Assembly: GCF_900215245.1 (NCBI RefSeq)
Contig: NZ_LT907842.1
Coordinates: 3,844,001-3,908,000, forward strand
Direction: 5' to 3'
From: Pseudomonas fluorescens
GTDB taxonomy: Bacteria > Pseudomonadota > Gammaproteobacteria > Pseudomonadales > Pseudomonadaceae
Length of the DNA: 64,000 nucleotides
The notes under the pieces are model-generated. The model was not told the DNA's origin. It was given only the letters and a program-made list of their open reading frames with translations, and did no database searches. Each line of letters starts with the position of its first letter. Position 1 is the first letter of the stretch. Below are positions 1 to 8,966 of the stretch, piece after piece. The translations under genes were made by a program, and so were the position numbers.

Positions 1-63
1 CTGTTTTTTGTAGGGTTTGGAATTTTTATCTGGAAAGACGCGAAAAAGCGTAAAGAACCCTAA
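1..63 (+). CDS. C-terminal end of a small membrane protein (partial)
   Basis: Twenty codons are open from the left edge to a TAA at 61-63. The peptide has a hydrophobic stretch (LFFVGFGIFIW) followed by a basic tail (KDAKKRKEP). That is the usual end of a single-pass inner-membrane protein with a cytoplasmic positive C-terminus. A strong terminator follows 35 bases later, which supports this being a real gene end. The family cannot be named from 20 residues. Confidence 0.5.
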   Translation: MFFVGFGIFIWKDAKKRKEP

Positions 64-98
64 GTCTTTCCGGATTACATGAGCACGCAAGGCATTTT

Positions 99-124
99 GG
101 GCGACTTCGGTCGCCCTTTTTTTT
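99..124 (+). terminator. Rho-independent terminator
   Basis: A seven-base-pair GC-rich stem GGGCGAC/GTCGCCC closes a TTCG tetraloop and is followed by eight T residues. It ends the plus-strand gene entering from the left edge. Confidence 0.9.
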
Positions 125-160
125 GCCTCGGATTTAGTTGCACTCATGAATAGGCGGCAT

Positions 161-201
161 AAAAAAAGGTGCGATCCTCATCGAGGTCGCACCTTCTTTT
201 T
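161..201. terminator. Bidirectional terminator
   Basis: The stem AAGGTGCGA/TCGCACCTT has an extra inner CCTC/GAGG pairing. It carries seven A residues on the left and a T-rich run on the right, so it can terminate from both sides. It lies 14 bases beyond the stop codon of the minus-strand phosphate transporter. Confidence 0.85.
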
Positions 202-214
202 CAGCGGTGGGCTA

Positions 215-1690
215 TCAATTACCCAGCGCCTTGGAGGCCAACCAGAACAACCCGGCTGACAGGCCTACGGTTGCCGGCAAGGTCAACACCCAAGCCATCA
301 GAATGGTCTTCACCGTGCCGCCTTGCAGGCCGCTCTTATTGGCAACCATGGTGCCGGCCACGCCTGAAGACAGTACGTGAGTGGTGGAAACCGGCAGGCT
401 GAAGATGTTGGCCAGGCCAATCATGCTCGCCGTGGTGATCTGCGCCGACATGCCCTGGGCGTAGGTCATGCCCTGCTTGCCGATCTTCTCACCGATGGTC
501 AGGACCACACGCTTCCAGCCGACCATGGTGCCCAGGCCCAAGGCCAGTGCGACCGCGAGGATCACCCAGAACGGTGCGTACTCGGTGGTGGCGGTCAGGT
601 CTTTGCGCAGCTTGTCGAGGTCGGACTTCTCACGCGCATCCAGGCCCGGCAGCTTGCCGACTTTCTTCGCGGTATCGTCCAGGCACAGCAGGTAGCGGCG
701 CACTTCAATTCGGTGGTCGGAGGTCAACGAATGGTAGTCGGAGACACCTTTGAGCGTTTCCATCAGCGCGCTGATGGTTGGCTCGGTCTGCTGCGGGTTG
801 CACTGGAACTTGCCCGGCAGGTCGTCTTTAACACTTTTACCCAGTGCCAGGAACTCGCCGAGCGTGGCGTTGTTACGCTGGTAGAACTGGCTCAAATGCA
901 CGGTGGCGTCGCGGGTCCGTTCGATCTGGTAGGTGGTGCTGCCCAGGTCGAGTACGAACTGTGCCGGTACGATACCGATCAGTACCAACATGATCAGGCC
1001 GATGCCTTTCTGACCATCGTTGGAACCGTGCACGAAGCTCACGGCCATCGCGGAAATGACCAGCACCAGGCGGTTCCAGAACGGCGGGTGCTTCTTGTCG
1101 TCAAGCTTGCGGCGTTGGTCCGGGGTCTTGTGCATTTTCGACAGCGGGCGCCACCACTTCAGGCCCAGCAGCACCAGGGCTGCGACCAGGAAGCCAGCCA
1201 TCGGCGAGAACACCAGGGAGGCGCCGATATCGATCGCTTTCTGCCAGTTCACACCGTCAGCCAGGGGGATATCGTTGATCAGGGCATTGGCCAGGCCGAC
1301 ACCGAGGATCGAGCCGATCAGGGTGTGGGAACTGGAGGCCGGGATACCGAAGTACCAGGTGCCCAGGTTCCAGGTGATCGCCGCTGCCAATAAAGAGAAG
1401 ACCATGGCCAGGCCGTGGCCGGTATTCACATTGATCAGCAACTCCACCGGCAGCAAGTGCACGATGGCGTAGGCGACACCGACACCACCGAGCAACACGC
1501 CGAGGAAGTTGAACACCCCGGAGAAGAACACGGCCAGGTGCGGCGGCATGGCTTTGGTATAGATGACTGTGGCCACCGCGTTAGCGGTGTCATGAAAGCC
1601 ATTGATGAACTCGAAGGCGAGGACAAAGGCCAGGGCGAGCAACAGGCTCACTAGAACCCAAGCATCCAGTCCGCTGAATAAATCGATCAT
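215..1690 (-). CDS. pit: PiT-family inorganic phosphate transporter
   Basis: The 491-residue polytopic inner-membrane protein belongs to the PHO4/PiT family, which imports phosphate (often as metal-phosphate) with protons. The N-terminal half has the signature GFHDTANAVATVIYTKAM, and the middle has GSNDGQKGIGLIML. The duplicated family signature returns near the C-terminus as LPVSTTHVLSSGVAGTMVAN. A hydrophilic insert of roughly 120 residues between the two hydrophobic halves matches the longer bacterial PiT proteins. The gene stands alone, ends at a bidirectional terminator, and has 332 bases without a gene upstream. No minus-strand Pho box was recognised, so phosphate control is not shown. 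Confidence 0.95.
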   Translation of the reverse strand: MIDLFSGLDAWVLVSLLLALAFVLAFEFINGFHDTANAVATVIYTKAMPPHLAVFFSGVFNFLGVLLGGVGVAYAIVHLLPVELLINVNTGHGLAMVFSLLAAAITWNLGTWYFGIPASSSHTLIGSILGVGLANALINDIPLADGVNWQKAIDIGASLVFSPMAGFLVAALVLLGLKWWRPLSKMHKTPDQRRKLDDKKHPPFWNRLVLVISAMAVSFVHGSNDGQKGIGLIMLVLIGIVPAQFVLDLGSTTYQIERTRDATVHLSQFYQRNNATLGEFLALGKSVKDDLPGKFQCNPQQTEPTISALMETLKGVSDYHSLTSDHRIEVRRYLLCLDDTAKKVGKLPGLDAREKSDLDKLRKDLTATTEYAPFWVILAVALALGLGTMVGWKRVVLTIGEKIGKQGMTYAQGMSAQITTASMIGLANIFSLPVSTTHVLSSGVAGTMVANKSGLQGGTVKTILMAWVLTLPATVGLSAGLFWLASKALGN

Positions 1691-2022
1691 GAAGGTTTTC
1701 TGACCCGGTCGTAAGGGGGCGCGATTATGCCAGAAAACCTCAGTAATCGATGCATTAGCTGCTCATCGGTAACAATCTTCATTGAAAAAATGTCGGCGAA
1801 AGCGGCGCATCCCAGGGTTTTCGGGGGTTTGGCAAGTCTTTGATTTATAAAGTGCCGGGTCGAAAACACGCGGTTTTGTCACGCAAACGTCATGTCTGAA
1901 ACATTTGTATGAAATTTCGCTGATAGCAGCAGGACGCTGACCAGTTTCGTGTCAATGCGAGGAGCCCTCCGCCGGTGGTGGGCCGGCAGAGACAGCAAGA
2001 CCCTGGACTCTGAGCGAAGCGC
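1691..2022. other. Intergenic region with no gene
   Basis: This 332-base gap lies between the pit start and the stop of the next minus-strand gene. It should hold the pit promoter. No coding frame with a plausible start or composition was found. A GTCA-N7-GTCA direct repeat at 1878-1892 resembles half of a Pho box but points away from pit. Confidence 0.6.
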
Positions 2023-2223
2023 TTATGGCTCTTCGGCTTTGAGTTCCTGTTCAATCTTTTGGATTTCCTGGGCAAATGCCTGATCCAGCAAACTGGCGCG
2101 CTTGCGCCATGGTTTGCGCTCCGGCTCAGGCTGAGCGGCGTAGGTGGTGACTTCCCCGCCGTAAACGTCCTTGTAACGTTGTTCCTGGCGCTCAAGTTCC
2201 GCGCGCAGTTCGTCTTTCGTCAC
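2023..2223 (-). CDS. Small conserved hypothetical protein
   Basis: The 66-residue soluble protein is rich in charge and predicted largely helical. It starts [20 protein letters not shown] and ends in a Lys/Glu-rich helix. It resembles a small uncharacterised protein I have seen in other Pseudomonas genomes; this is recollection, not a search. There is no signal peptide or membrane segment. A strong TATAAT-like element about 225 bases upstream suggests an unusually long leader. Function is unknown; regular E/R/K/Q heptads would allow a coiled coil at each end. Confidence 0.7.
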   Translation of the reverse strand: MTKDELRAELERQEQRYKDVYGGEVTTYAAQPEPERKPWRKRASLLDQAFAQEIQKIEQELKAEEP

Positions 2224-2454
2224 AGTGTTACCTAATTGAGATGAGTTGAGCTTATTGAGTGTGCAGCGTCATACCTGAAAGGCGTCCTCGGGATGTTTCA
2301 AATTGAACGGTAGAACCATTCAAGTTTGAAAGGCGGCCAAAGGGCAGATCTTTTAAGCGGGTACTTGTGACCTGTGATGCATGCGACGGCATCGCCTGGT
2401 GAGCTCCCATCCCGATTGTGATAACGGGCCGACCTCTGCACAGGTTGCATTATA
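2224..2454 (-). promoter_or_regulatory. Long leader with TATAAT promoter element and large inverted repeat
   Basis: On the minus strand a perfect TATAAT lies at 2454-2449. Transcription from it would give a leader of about 220 bases before the 66-residue protein. Inside the leader, 2296-2331 is an imperfect inverted repeat: TTTCAAA pairs with TTTGAAA, TTGAA with TTCAA, and GGT with ACC. No good -35 hexamer is obvious. It could be a regulatory leader or an independent small RNA. No known riboswitch consensus was recognised. Confidence 0.35.
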
Positions 2455-2664
2455 GCGGCGCATTTGAATAACACTATCATCGTGAAGTTAAAAAGCGTCA
2501 ATGCTGTGTGAGGGTTTTGTTACATGTGAACGTCGGTATTTGCAAAAAGCGCCGTCATCAATGTGCGCGTTTCTAAATGTCAGCATGAATACTCGAACTT
2601 TATGACGCTATCAGACAAACCCTAAACTTGAGGTGTCGAGACTGACCCGCGCGCGCTCGCCAAA

Positions 2665-2698
2665 TTGCGATAATCGCATGATCGTCCGATAATCGCCC
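2665..2698 (+). promoter_or_regulatory. pcaR promoter with twin PcaR boxes
   Basis: Two copies of the PcaR-box core GATAATC lie at 2669-2675 and 2688-2694, exactly 19 bases apart, in TTGCGATAATCGCAT and GTCCGATAATCGCCC. A sigma-70 promoter can be read through them: -35 TTGCGA at 2665-2670, a 17-base spacer and -10 GATAAT at 2688-2693. In P. putida, PcaR is known to bind a closely similar 15-base sequence at both -35 and -10 elements. Autoregulation is therefore inferred. The predicted RNA start near 2700 leaves a leader of about 90 bases. Confidence 0.75.
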
Positions 2699-2792
2699 AA
2701 TGTTGCCGGTGCTGCCTTGTACATCCCGGCTGGCGCGGCTTGTAATAGCGGCCAACCCTCCCAGCGGTTGAAAATAAGAGAAGGACCCTGAA

Positions 2793-3635
2793 ATGAACGA
2801 TCAATTGCGCAACTCCTTCGCGTCAGTGGCGCCGCCGATCGTGGCTTCACCGGCCAAGCGCATCCAGGCGTTTACCGGTGATCCGGACTTCATGACCTCC
2901 CTGGCGCGTGGCCTGGCTGTGGTCCAGGCGTTTCAGGAGCGCAAGCGCCACCTGACCATCGCCCAGATCAGCCACCGTACCGAAATCCCCCGCGCCGCCG
3001 TGCGTCGCTGCCTGCACACCTTGATCAAGCTCGGTTATGCCACTACCGATGGGCGTACCTACTCGCTGTTGCCCAAAGTCTTGACCCTGGGCCATGCCTA
3101 TTTGTCGTCCACGCCACTGGCCGTGTCGGCCCAGCCGTACCTGGACCGCATGAGCGAGCAGCTGCATGAAGCCTGCAACATGGCGACACTGGAAGGCGAC
3201 GACATCCTTTATATCGCGCGTTCCGCCACCACTCAGCGCCTGATTTCCGTGGACCTGTCGGTGGGCGGGCGCTTGCCGGCCTATTGCACTTCCATGGGCC
3301 GAATCCTGCTCGCCGCGCTCGATGACGCTTCGTTGCAGGACTACCTCGACCACGCCGAGCTGCAGACCAAGACCAGCCGTACCCTGACCACCCCCGAAGC
3401 GTTGTTCGAGTGCTTGCAACAAGTGCGTCAGCAAGGCTGGTGCATCGTTGACCAGGAACTGGAGCAGGGCCTGCGCTCCATCGCCGTGCCGGTGTATGAC
3501 GCCTCCGGCCAGGTGTTGGCCGCGCTGAATGTCAGCACACACGCCGGGCGGGTCAGTCGCAGTGAGCTGGAGCAGCGTTTCCTGCCGAGCATGCTCAGTG
3601 CCAGCCGTGAGTTAAGTGCGCAATTGTTTGCCTAA
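2793..3635 (+). CDS. pcaR: PcaR, IclR-family regulator of the beta-ketoadipate genes
   Basis: The 280-residue protein has an N-terminal winged helix-turn-helix (about residues 30-90, with LTIAQISHRTEIPRAAVRR) and a C-terminal IclR effector domain. That is the fold that senses beta-ketoadipate in PcaR. It activates pca genes and represses its own promoter in P. putida. The start ATG follows AGAAGGA at a normal distance. Twin PcaR boxes sit on its promoter and on the pcaI promoter. It is the first gene of the pca cluster, followed 146 bases later by pcaK. Confidence 0.95.
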   Translation: MNDQLRNSFASVAPPIVASPAKRIQAFTGDPDFMTSLARGLAVVQAFQERKRHLTIAQISHRTEIPRAAVRRCLHTLIKLGYATTDGRTYSLLPKVLTLGHAYLSSTPLAVSAQPYLDRMSEQLHEACNMATLEGDDILYIARSATTQRLISVDLSVGGRLPAYCTSMGRILLAALDDASLQDYLDHAELQTKTSRTLTTPEALFECLQQVRQQGWCIVDQELEQGLRSIAVPVYDASGQVLAALNVSTHAGRVSRSELEQRFLPSMLSASRELSAQLFA

Positions 3636-3781
3636 GGTGTTCGGTGACCGCACAGATCCAGGCTTGATCAATTGACGGTGTTTCCCAAGGCTTATTAATG
3701 TGCGGCAGCGCTCTCAGCGTCGCCCCAATAATAATGACGGCCCCAGGCCGCCAGCCCGCCATCGGTGTGGAAATAACAATA

Positions 3782-5122
3782 ATGAATCAACCTTCTGTCG
3801 GTATTAACCTGGACGTGCAGTCCTTTATCAATGCCCAGCCGCTGTCGCGCTATCAGTGGCGCGTGGTGATCCTGTGTTTCCTGATCGTCTTCCTTGATGG
3901 CCTCGACACCGCCGCCATGGGGTTTATTGCGCCCGCGCTGTCCCAGGATTGGGGGATCGACCGCGCCAGCCTCGGCCCGGTGATGAGTGCTGCGTTGATC
4001 GGCATGGTGTTTGGCGCACTCGGTTCCGGCCCGCTGGCTGACCGCTTCGGCCGCAAAGTGGTGTTGGTCGGTGCGGTCCTGGTATTTGGCGCGTTCAGTT
4101 TGGCTTCGGCCTACAGCGCCAATGTCGACCAACTGCTGGTGTTGCGCTTCCTGACCGGCCTGGGCCTGGGCGCGGGGATGCCGAACGCGACAACGCTGCT
4201 CTCCGAATACACCCCCGAGCGCCATAAATCGCTGCTGGTGACCAGCATGTTCTGTGGGTTCAACCTGGGCATGGCCGGTGGCGGGTTTATCTCGGCCAAG
4301 CTGATCCCGGCGTTCGGCTGGCATAGTTTGCTGCTGATCGGCGGCATCCTGCCGTTGCTGCTGGCGGTGGTGCTGTTGGTGTGGTTGCCGGAATCGGCGC
4401 GTTACCTGGTAGTGCGCAATCGCGGCACTGACCGGGTGCGCAAGACCTTGTCACCCATCGAGCCCAACCTTGTCGCCCAGGCCAGCAGTTTCAGCGTGCC
4501 CGAGCAAAAAACCGTCAAGGCCCGCAACGTCTTCGCGGTGATCTTCTCCGGCACCTACAGCGCCGGCACCTTGTTGCTGTGGCTTACCTACTTCATGGGC
4601 CTGGTGATTGTTTACCTGCTGACCAGTTGGTTGCCAACCTTGATGCGCGACAGTGGCGCCAGCATGGAACAGGCCGCGTTTATCGGTGCCTTGTTCCAGT
4701 TCGGCGGGGTACTGAGTGCGGTGGGTGTGGGCTGGGCAATGGACCGGTTCAACCCGCACAAGGTCATCGGCATTTTCTACCTGCTTGCCGGGGTGTTTGC
4801 CTACGCGGTAGGTCAGAGCCTGGGCAATATCACGCTGCTGGCGACCCTGGTGCTGATCGCCGGGATGTGTGTCAACGGTGCGCAATCGGCGATGCCATCC
4901 CTGGCCGCACGTTTCTACCCGACCCAAGGTCGCGCCACGGGCGTGTCGTGGATGCTCGGCATCGGCCGCTTCGGCGCGATCCTCGGCGCGTGGATGGGCG
5001 CCACCTTATTGGGCCTGGGCTGGAACTTCGAGCAAGTGCTGACGGCGCTGGTGATCCCGGCCGCATTGGCCACCGCAGCGGTGGTGATCAAAGGCATGGT
5101 CAGCCATGCGGATGCCACATAA
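3782..5122 (+). CDS. pcaK: PcaK, 4-hydroxybenzoate/protocatechuate MFS transporter
   Basis: The 446-residue, 12-segment transporter belongs to the aromatic acid:H+ symporter branch of the major facilitator superfamily. It brings 4-hydroxybenzoate and protocatechuate into the cell and is linked to chemotaxis in P. putida. The first membrane segment carries the family motif FLDGLDTAAMGF, and loop 2-3 has GPLADRFGRK. The chosen ATG gives the N-terminus MNQPSVGINLDVQSF, which matches P. putida PcaK as I recall it. An in-frame start 84 bases upstream lacks a ribosome site and would add an unlikely leader. No PcaR box was seen in the preceding 146 bases. Confidence 0.93.
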   Translation: MNQPSVGINLDVQSFINAQPLSRYQWRVVILCFLIVFLDGLDTAAMGFIAPALSQDWGIDRASLGPVMSAALIGMVFGALGSGPLADRFGRKVVLVGAVLVFGAFSLASAYSANVDQLLVLRFLTGLGLGAGMPNATTLLSEYTPERHKSLLVTSMFCGFNLGMAGGGFISAKLIPAFGWHSLLLIGGILPLLLAVVLLVWLPESARYLVVRNRGTDRVRKTLSPIEPNLVAQASSFSVPEQKTVKARNVFAVIFSGTYSAGTLLLWLTYFMGLVIVYLLTSWLPTLMRDSGASMEQAAFIGALFQFGGVLSAVGVGWAMDRFNPHKVIGIFYLLAGVFAYAVGQSLGNITLLATLVLIAGMCVNGAQSAMPSLAARFYPTQGRATGVSWMLGIGRFGAILGAWMGATLLGLGWNFEQVLTALVIPAALATAAVVIKGMVSHADAT

Positions 5123-5137
5123 AAACGGTCGCCATTC

Positions 5138-5228
5138 CTGTGGGAGCAGGCGTGCTTGCGATGCAAACGACGCGGTCCAACAGGTGGGCCGAGTCGATGC
5201 GATCGCAGGCACGCCAGTGCCCACACAG
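5138..5228. repeat. Intergenic palindromic repeat pair (Pseudomonas REP type)
   Basis: The sequence cctgtgggagcaggcg... at 5138 is mirrored by ...cgccagtgcccacacag ending at 5228. Together they form an inverted pair of the same family found at eight other places in this window. It separates pcaK from the pcaI operon. Confidence 0.75.
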
Positions 5229-5284
5229 ACCGCGCCCACGGGCGGATGGCGGTTTTTCAGAAACGGTTAGCTAGACAACAATCC

Positions 5285-5319
5285 GTTCGATAATCGAACA
5301 GTGAGTCGATTATCGGATT
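5285..5319 (+). promoter_or_regulatory. pcaI operon promoter with twin PcaR boxes
   Basis: GTTCGATAATCGAAC at 5285-5299 is a perfect 15-base palindrome. A second, inverted box (core GATTATC at 5308-5314) lies 19 bases away centre to centre, the same spacing as at pcaR. The first box covers the -35 position (GTTCGA, 5285-5290). The second covers the -10 position (GATTAT, 5308-5313) with a 17-base spacer. By analogy with P. putida this is where PcaR with beta-ketoadipate activates pcaIJ. The leader to the pcaI ATG would be about 85 bases. Confidence 0.8.
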
Positions 5320-5404
5320 GTTCGGCCCATGGCCACGGCTTAACCTTCAAGCACTTCGGCGCGACCTCAGCGCCTTTTTCGATCAACACCGGGAGCCCGA
5401 CCCC

Positions 5405-6262
5405 ATGGCTGAAATTCTTGCGCTGCGTGACGCCGTGAAGCAATTCGTGAACGACGGCGATACCGTCGCACTCGAAGGCTTTACTCACCTGATCCCTACC
5501 GCAGCGGGTCATGAAATCATTCGTCAGGGCAAGAAAGACCTGACGCTGGTGCGTATGACGCCTGACCTGATCTACGACCAGTTGATCGGCGCCGGTTGCG
5601 CCCGCAAGTTGATTTTCTCGTGGGGCGGCAACCCGGGTGTGGGTTCTCTGCATCGCCTGCGTGACGCAGTCGAGAAGCAGTGGCCGCAACCGTTGGAGAT
5701 CGAAGAGCACAGCCATGCCGACCTGGCCAATGCCTACGTCGCCGGTGCCTCGGGCCTACCGTTCGCGGTGCTGCGCGCCTACGCCGGTTCCGATCTGCCC
5801 AAGGTCAACCCATTGATCAAAAGCGTGACCTGCCCGTTCACCGGCGAAGTGCTGGCGGCGGTGCCGTCGGTACGTCCGGACATCACCGTGATCCACGCCC
5901 AAAAGGCCGACCGCAAGGGCAACGTGTTGCTCTGGGGCATTCTCGGCGTGCAGAAGGAAGCGGCCTTGGCGGCCAAGCGTTGCATCGTCACGGTGGAAGA
6001 AATCGTCGATGACTTGAACGCGCCGATGAACAGCTGTGTGCTGCCGACCTGGGCCCTGACTGCGGTGTGCCATGTGCCCGGCGGTGCGCACCCGTCCTAC
6101 GCCCACGGTTACAACGAGCGCGACAACCGTTTCTATCAGGCGTGGGACCCGATCGCCCGCGACCGTGAGACCTTCACCGTCTGGATCGACGAATACATCC
6201 ATGGCACCGCCGACTTCCGTGAATTCCAGGCCAAGCTGGCCGCCGCGCAGGAGGCCAAGTAA
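5405..6262 (+). CDS. pcaI: 3-oxoadipate CoA-transferase subunit A
   Basis: The 285-residue alpha subunit of the enzyme moves CoA from succinyl-CoA to 3-oxoadipate, giving 3-oxoadipyl-CoA. The N-terminal CoA-transferase family I fold shows VALEGFTHLIPTAAGHE and the glycine-rich FSWGGNPGVGS. The start at 5405 is set by GGGAG just upstream and by homology to MAEILALRDAVKQF. A longer in-frame start at 5318 would overlap the operator region. The stop TAA shares its last A with the ATG of pcaJ, so the two subunits are translationally coupled. It is the first gene of pcaIJFHG. Confidence 0.95.
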   Translation: MAEILALRDAVKQFVNDGDTVALEGFTHLIPTAAGHEIIRQGKKDLTLVRMTPDLIYDQLIGAGCARKLIFSWGGNPGVGSLHRLRDAVEKQWPQPLEIEEHSHADLANAYVAGASGLPFAVLRAYAGSDLPKVNPLIKSVTCPFTGEVLAAVPSVRPDITVIHAQKADRKGNVLLWGILGVQKEAALAAKRCIVTVEEIVDDLNAPMNSCVLPTWALTAVCHVPGGAHPSYAHGYNERDNRFYQAWDPIARDRETFTVWIDEYIHGTADFREFQAKLAAAQEAK

Positions 6263-7041
6263 TGGCTTACTCGACCAATGAAATGATGACCGTCGCCGCC
6301 GCGCGCCGCCTCAAGAACAACTCGGTGTGCTTCGTCGGCATCGGCTTGCCCTCCAAGGCCGCCAACCTGGCACGCCTGACCTCGTCGCCGGATGTGGTGC
6401 TGATCTACGAATCCGGCCCGATAGGCGCCAAGCCGTCTGTATTGCCCCTGTCTATCGGCGATGGCGAGTTGGCGGAAACCGCTGACACCGTCGTACCGAC
6501 CGGTGAGATTTTTCGCTACTGGCTGCAAGGCGGGCGTATCGACGTCGGCTTCCTCGGCGCCGCTCAGGTCGACCGCTTCGGCAACATCAACACCACCGTG
6601 GTCGGCGATTATCACCACCCCAAAGTGCGCCTGCCAGGTGCCGGTGGCGCGCCGGAAATCGCCGGCTCGGCCAAGAGCGTGCTGATCATCCTCAAGCAGT
6701 CGGCCCGTTCGTTTGTCGACAAGCTCGACTTCATCACGTCGGTCGGCCACGGTGAAGGTGGCGATTCGCGCAAACGCCTGGGCCTGCCGGGGGCCGGTCC
6801 TGTAGGGATTATTACCGACCTGTGCATCATGGAACCGGAGGAGGGCACCCACGAGTTTGTGGTGACCGCGTTGCACCCTGGCGTGACCCGTGAGCAAGTG
6901 ATCGCGGCCACCGGTTGGGCGATCCGCTTTGCCGACCAGGTGAGCACCACCGCCGCGCCGACCGACGTAGAACTCACGGCCTTGCGTGATCTCGAAGCAC
7001 GCACCGCCGCCGCCCATGGCCAAGCGCCGGGAGAAGCCTGA
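6262..7041 (+). CDS. pcaJ: 3-oxoadipate CoA-transferase subunit B
   Basis: The 259-residue beta subunit pairs with PcaI. It carries the catalytic glutamate of the family in [12 protein letters not shown] (Glu50), which forms the covalent glutamyl-CoA intermediate. Glycine-rich segments such as [13 protein letters not shown] follow. Its ATG overlaps the pcaI stop, and its own TGA overlaps the ATG of pcaF. The three genes therefore form a tightly coupled unit. Length and motif order agree with PcaJ of other pseudomonads. Confidence 0.95.
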   Translation: MAYSTNEMMTVAAARRLKNNSVCFVGIGLPSKAANLARLTSSPDVVLIYESGPIGAKPSVLPLSIGDGELAETADTVVPTGEIFRYWLQGGRIDVGFLGAAQVDRFGNINTTVVGDYHHPKVRLPGAGGAPEIAGSAKSVLIILKQSARSFVDKLDFITSVGHGEGGDSRKRLGLPGAGPVGIITDLCIMEPEEGTHEFVVTALHPGVTREQVIAATGWAIRFADQVSTTAAPTDVELTALRDLEARTAAAHGQAPGEA

Positions 7042-8243
7042 TGCGCGACGTATTTATCTGTGACGCCATCCGCACGCCCATCGGCCGGTTTGGCGGTGGT
7101 TTGTCCACGGTACGCGCCGATGACCTGGCCGCCTTGCCGATCAAGGCACTGGTCGCGCGCAACCCCTCGGTGGATTGGACTGCCGTTGATGAGGTGTTTC
7201 TTGGCTGCGCCAACCAGGCCGGTGAAGACAACCGCAACGTCGCGCGCATGGCGCTGTTGTTGGCGGGCCTGCCGGAGAGCATTCCGGGTGTGACCCTCAA
7301 CCGCCTGTGCGCTTCGGGCATGGACGCCATAGGCACGGCGTTTCGCGCCATCGCCAGTGGTGAAATGGAGCTGGCGATTGCCGGTGGCGTCGAGTCGATG
7401 TCACGCGCACCGTTCGTGATGGGCAAAGCTGACGCCGCCTTTTCACGCGCCATGAAACTGGAAGACACCACCATCGGCTGGCGTTTTATCAACCCGCTGA
7501 TGAAGGCCCAATACGGCGTGGATGCCATGCCGCAGACCGCTGATAACGTGGCTGACGACTATAAGGTGTCACGCGCCGACCAGGACGCCTTTGCCCTGCG
7601 CAGCCAGCAACGTACCGCCGTCGCGCAAGCCGCCGGGTTCTTCGCTGAAGAAATCGTGCCGGTGCGCGTCGCCCATAAAAAAGGCGAAACCGTTGTGGAT
7701 CAGGATGAACACCCTCGCGCGGACACCACGCTGGAGGCCCTGGCCAAACTCAAACCGGTGAATGGCGCCGACAAAACCGTCACTGCCGGCAATGCTTCTG
7801 GCGTGAACGATGGCGCGGCAGCGCTGATTTTGGCCTCGGCTGAAGCGGTCAAGAAACACGGCCTCACCGCCCGCGCTCGGGTATTGGGCATGGCCAGTGC
7901 GGGTGTCGCGCCGCGGGTGATGGGCATCGGCCCGGTGCCGGCGGTACGCAAACTGGTGGAGCGCCTGGGGTTGGCGGTCACCGACTTTGACGTGATCGAA
8001 CTCAACGAAGCCTTCGCCAGCCAGGGCCTGGCGGTGCTGCGTGAGCTGGGTATTGCAGATGACGCGCCTCAGGTGAACCCGAACGGCGGCGCCATCGCCC
8101 TCGGCCATCCGCTGGGTATGAGCGGCGCGCGTCTGGTATTGACGGCGTTGCACCAGCTGGAAAAAACCGGCGGCCGCAAAGGCCTGGCGACCATGTGTGT
8201 GGGCGTGGGCCAAGGCCTGGCCCTGGCAATTGAACGCATCTAA
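7041..8243 (+). CDS. pcaF: 3-oxoadipyl-CoA thiolase
   Basis: The 400-residue thiolase splits 3-oxoadipyl-CoA with CoA into succinyl-CoA and acetyl-CoA, the last step of the pathway. The acyl-enzyme cysteine is Cys90 in [10 protein letters not shown]. His356 is in [12 protein letters not shown], and the proton-donor Cys386 is in CVGVGQG. These three positions match the residue numbers I recall for P. putida PcaF. It overlaps pcaJ by the TGATG arrangement and is followed 17 bases later by pcaH, so one transcript is likely. Confidence 0.96.
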   Translation: MRDVFICDAIRTPIGRFGGGLSTVRADDLAALPIKALVARNPSVDWTAVDEVFLGCANQAGEDNRNVARMALLLAGLPESIPGVTLNRLCASGMDAIGTAFRAIASGEMELAIAGGVESMSRAPFVMGKADAAFSRAMKLEDTTIGWRFINPLMKAQYGVDAMPQTADNVADDYKVSRADQDAFALRSQQRTAVAQAAGFFAEEIVPVRVAHKKGETVVDQDEHPRADTTLEALAKLKPVNGADKTVTAGNASGVNDGAAALILASAEAVKKHGLTARARVLGMASAGVAPRVMGIGPVPAVRKLVERLGLAVTDFDVIELNEAFASQGLAVLRELGIADDAPQVNPNGGAIALGHPLGMSGARLVLTALHQLEKTGGRKGLATMCVGVGQGLALAIERI

Positions 8244-8260
8244 TAAGAGAGGATTGCTCC

Positions 8261-8965
8261 ATGAGTGACAAGCCTGGATATCGGCGCCCGCAAGCGGGCA
8301 CTCAACCGGATTACCTGCACCCGGCCTACCAGTCGACGAACCTGCGTTCGCCGTCCAAGCCGTTGGTGTTCCTGCCCCATTCCTTGTCGGAAATCACCGG
8401 CCCGACTATCGGCGCCGAGCGGGTTAACGAGAAGGATAATGACCTCACCGCCCAGCACGATGGCGAGCCCCAGGGCGAACGCATCATCATCCATGGCCGC
8501 GTGCTGGATGAAAACGGTCTGCCCGTGCCGGGCATTCTGGTGGAGATCTGGCAGGCCAACGCCGCCGGTCGCTACAACCACAAGCGTGACCTGCACGACG
8601 CGCCGCTGGACCCGAACTTCACCGGTACCGGCCGCACCGTCACCGACGCCGATGGCTGGTATCAGTTCCAGACCATCAAGCCTGGCGCCTACCCATGGGG
8701 CAACCATCACAACGCGTGGCGCCCGGCGCATATCCATTTTTCGCTGTTCGGCCCGAGTGTGCTGACGCGTCTGGTGACGCAGATGTACTTCCCCGGCGAC
8801 CCATTGCTTGAATATGACCCGATCTATAACTGTGTGCCGGACACCTCGGCCAAGCAGCGCTTGATCGCCCGCTTCGACCTGGAAAAAACCATTCCTTCCT
8901 ATGCCCTCGGCTACCGCTGGGACATCGTCCTGCGCGGCCGCGACGCCACGCCGATGGAGAAATGA
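8261..8965 (+). CDS. pcaH: Protocatechuate 3,4-dioxygenase beta subunit
   Basis: The 234-residue beta chain contains the non-haem Fe(III) site of intradiol ring cleavage of protocatechuate to 3-carboxy-cis,cis-muconate. Iron ligands are visible as Tyr105 (AAGRYNH), Tyr144 (PGAYPWGNHH), His157 and His159 (RPAHIHF). They are offset by three from the P. putida numbering 108/147/160/162. GAGAGG precedes the ATG. It lies only 17 bases after pcaF with no terminator or promoter seen between. pcaHG therefore appear to be read from the PcaR-controlled pcaI promoter. Confidence 0.96.
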   Translation: MSDKPGYRRPQAGTQPDYLHPAYQSTNLRSPSKPLVFLPHSLSEITGPTIGAERVNEKDNDLTAQHDGEPQGERIIIHGRVLDENGLPVPGILVEIWQANAAGRYNHKRDLHDAPLDPNFTGTGRTVTDADGWYQFQTIKPGAYPWGNHHNAWRPAHIHFSLFGPSVLTRLVTQMYFPGDPLLEYDPIYNCVPDTSAKQRLIARFDLEKTIPSYALGYRWDIVLRGRDATPMEK

Positions 8966-8966
8966 G

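Noticed and set aside
1878..1892. Pho-box-like GTCA-N7-GTCA repeat upstream of pit
   Set aside because: It is oriented on the plus strand, away from pit, and the second half matches poorly; no plus-strand gene follows that it could serve.
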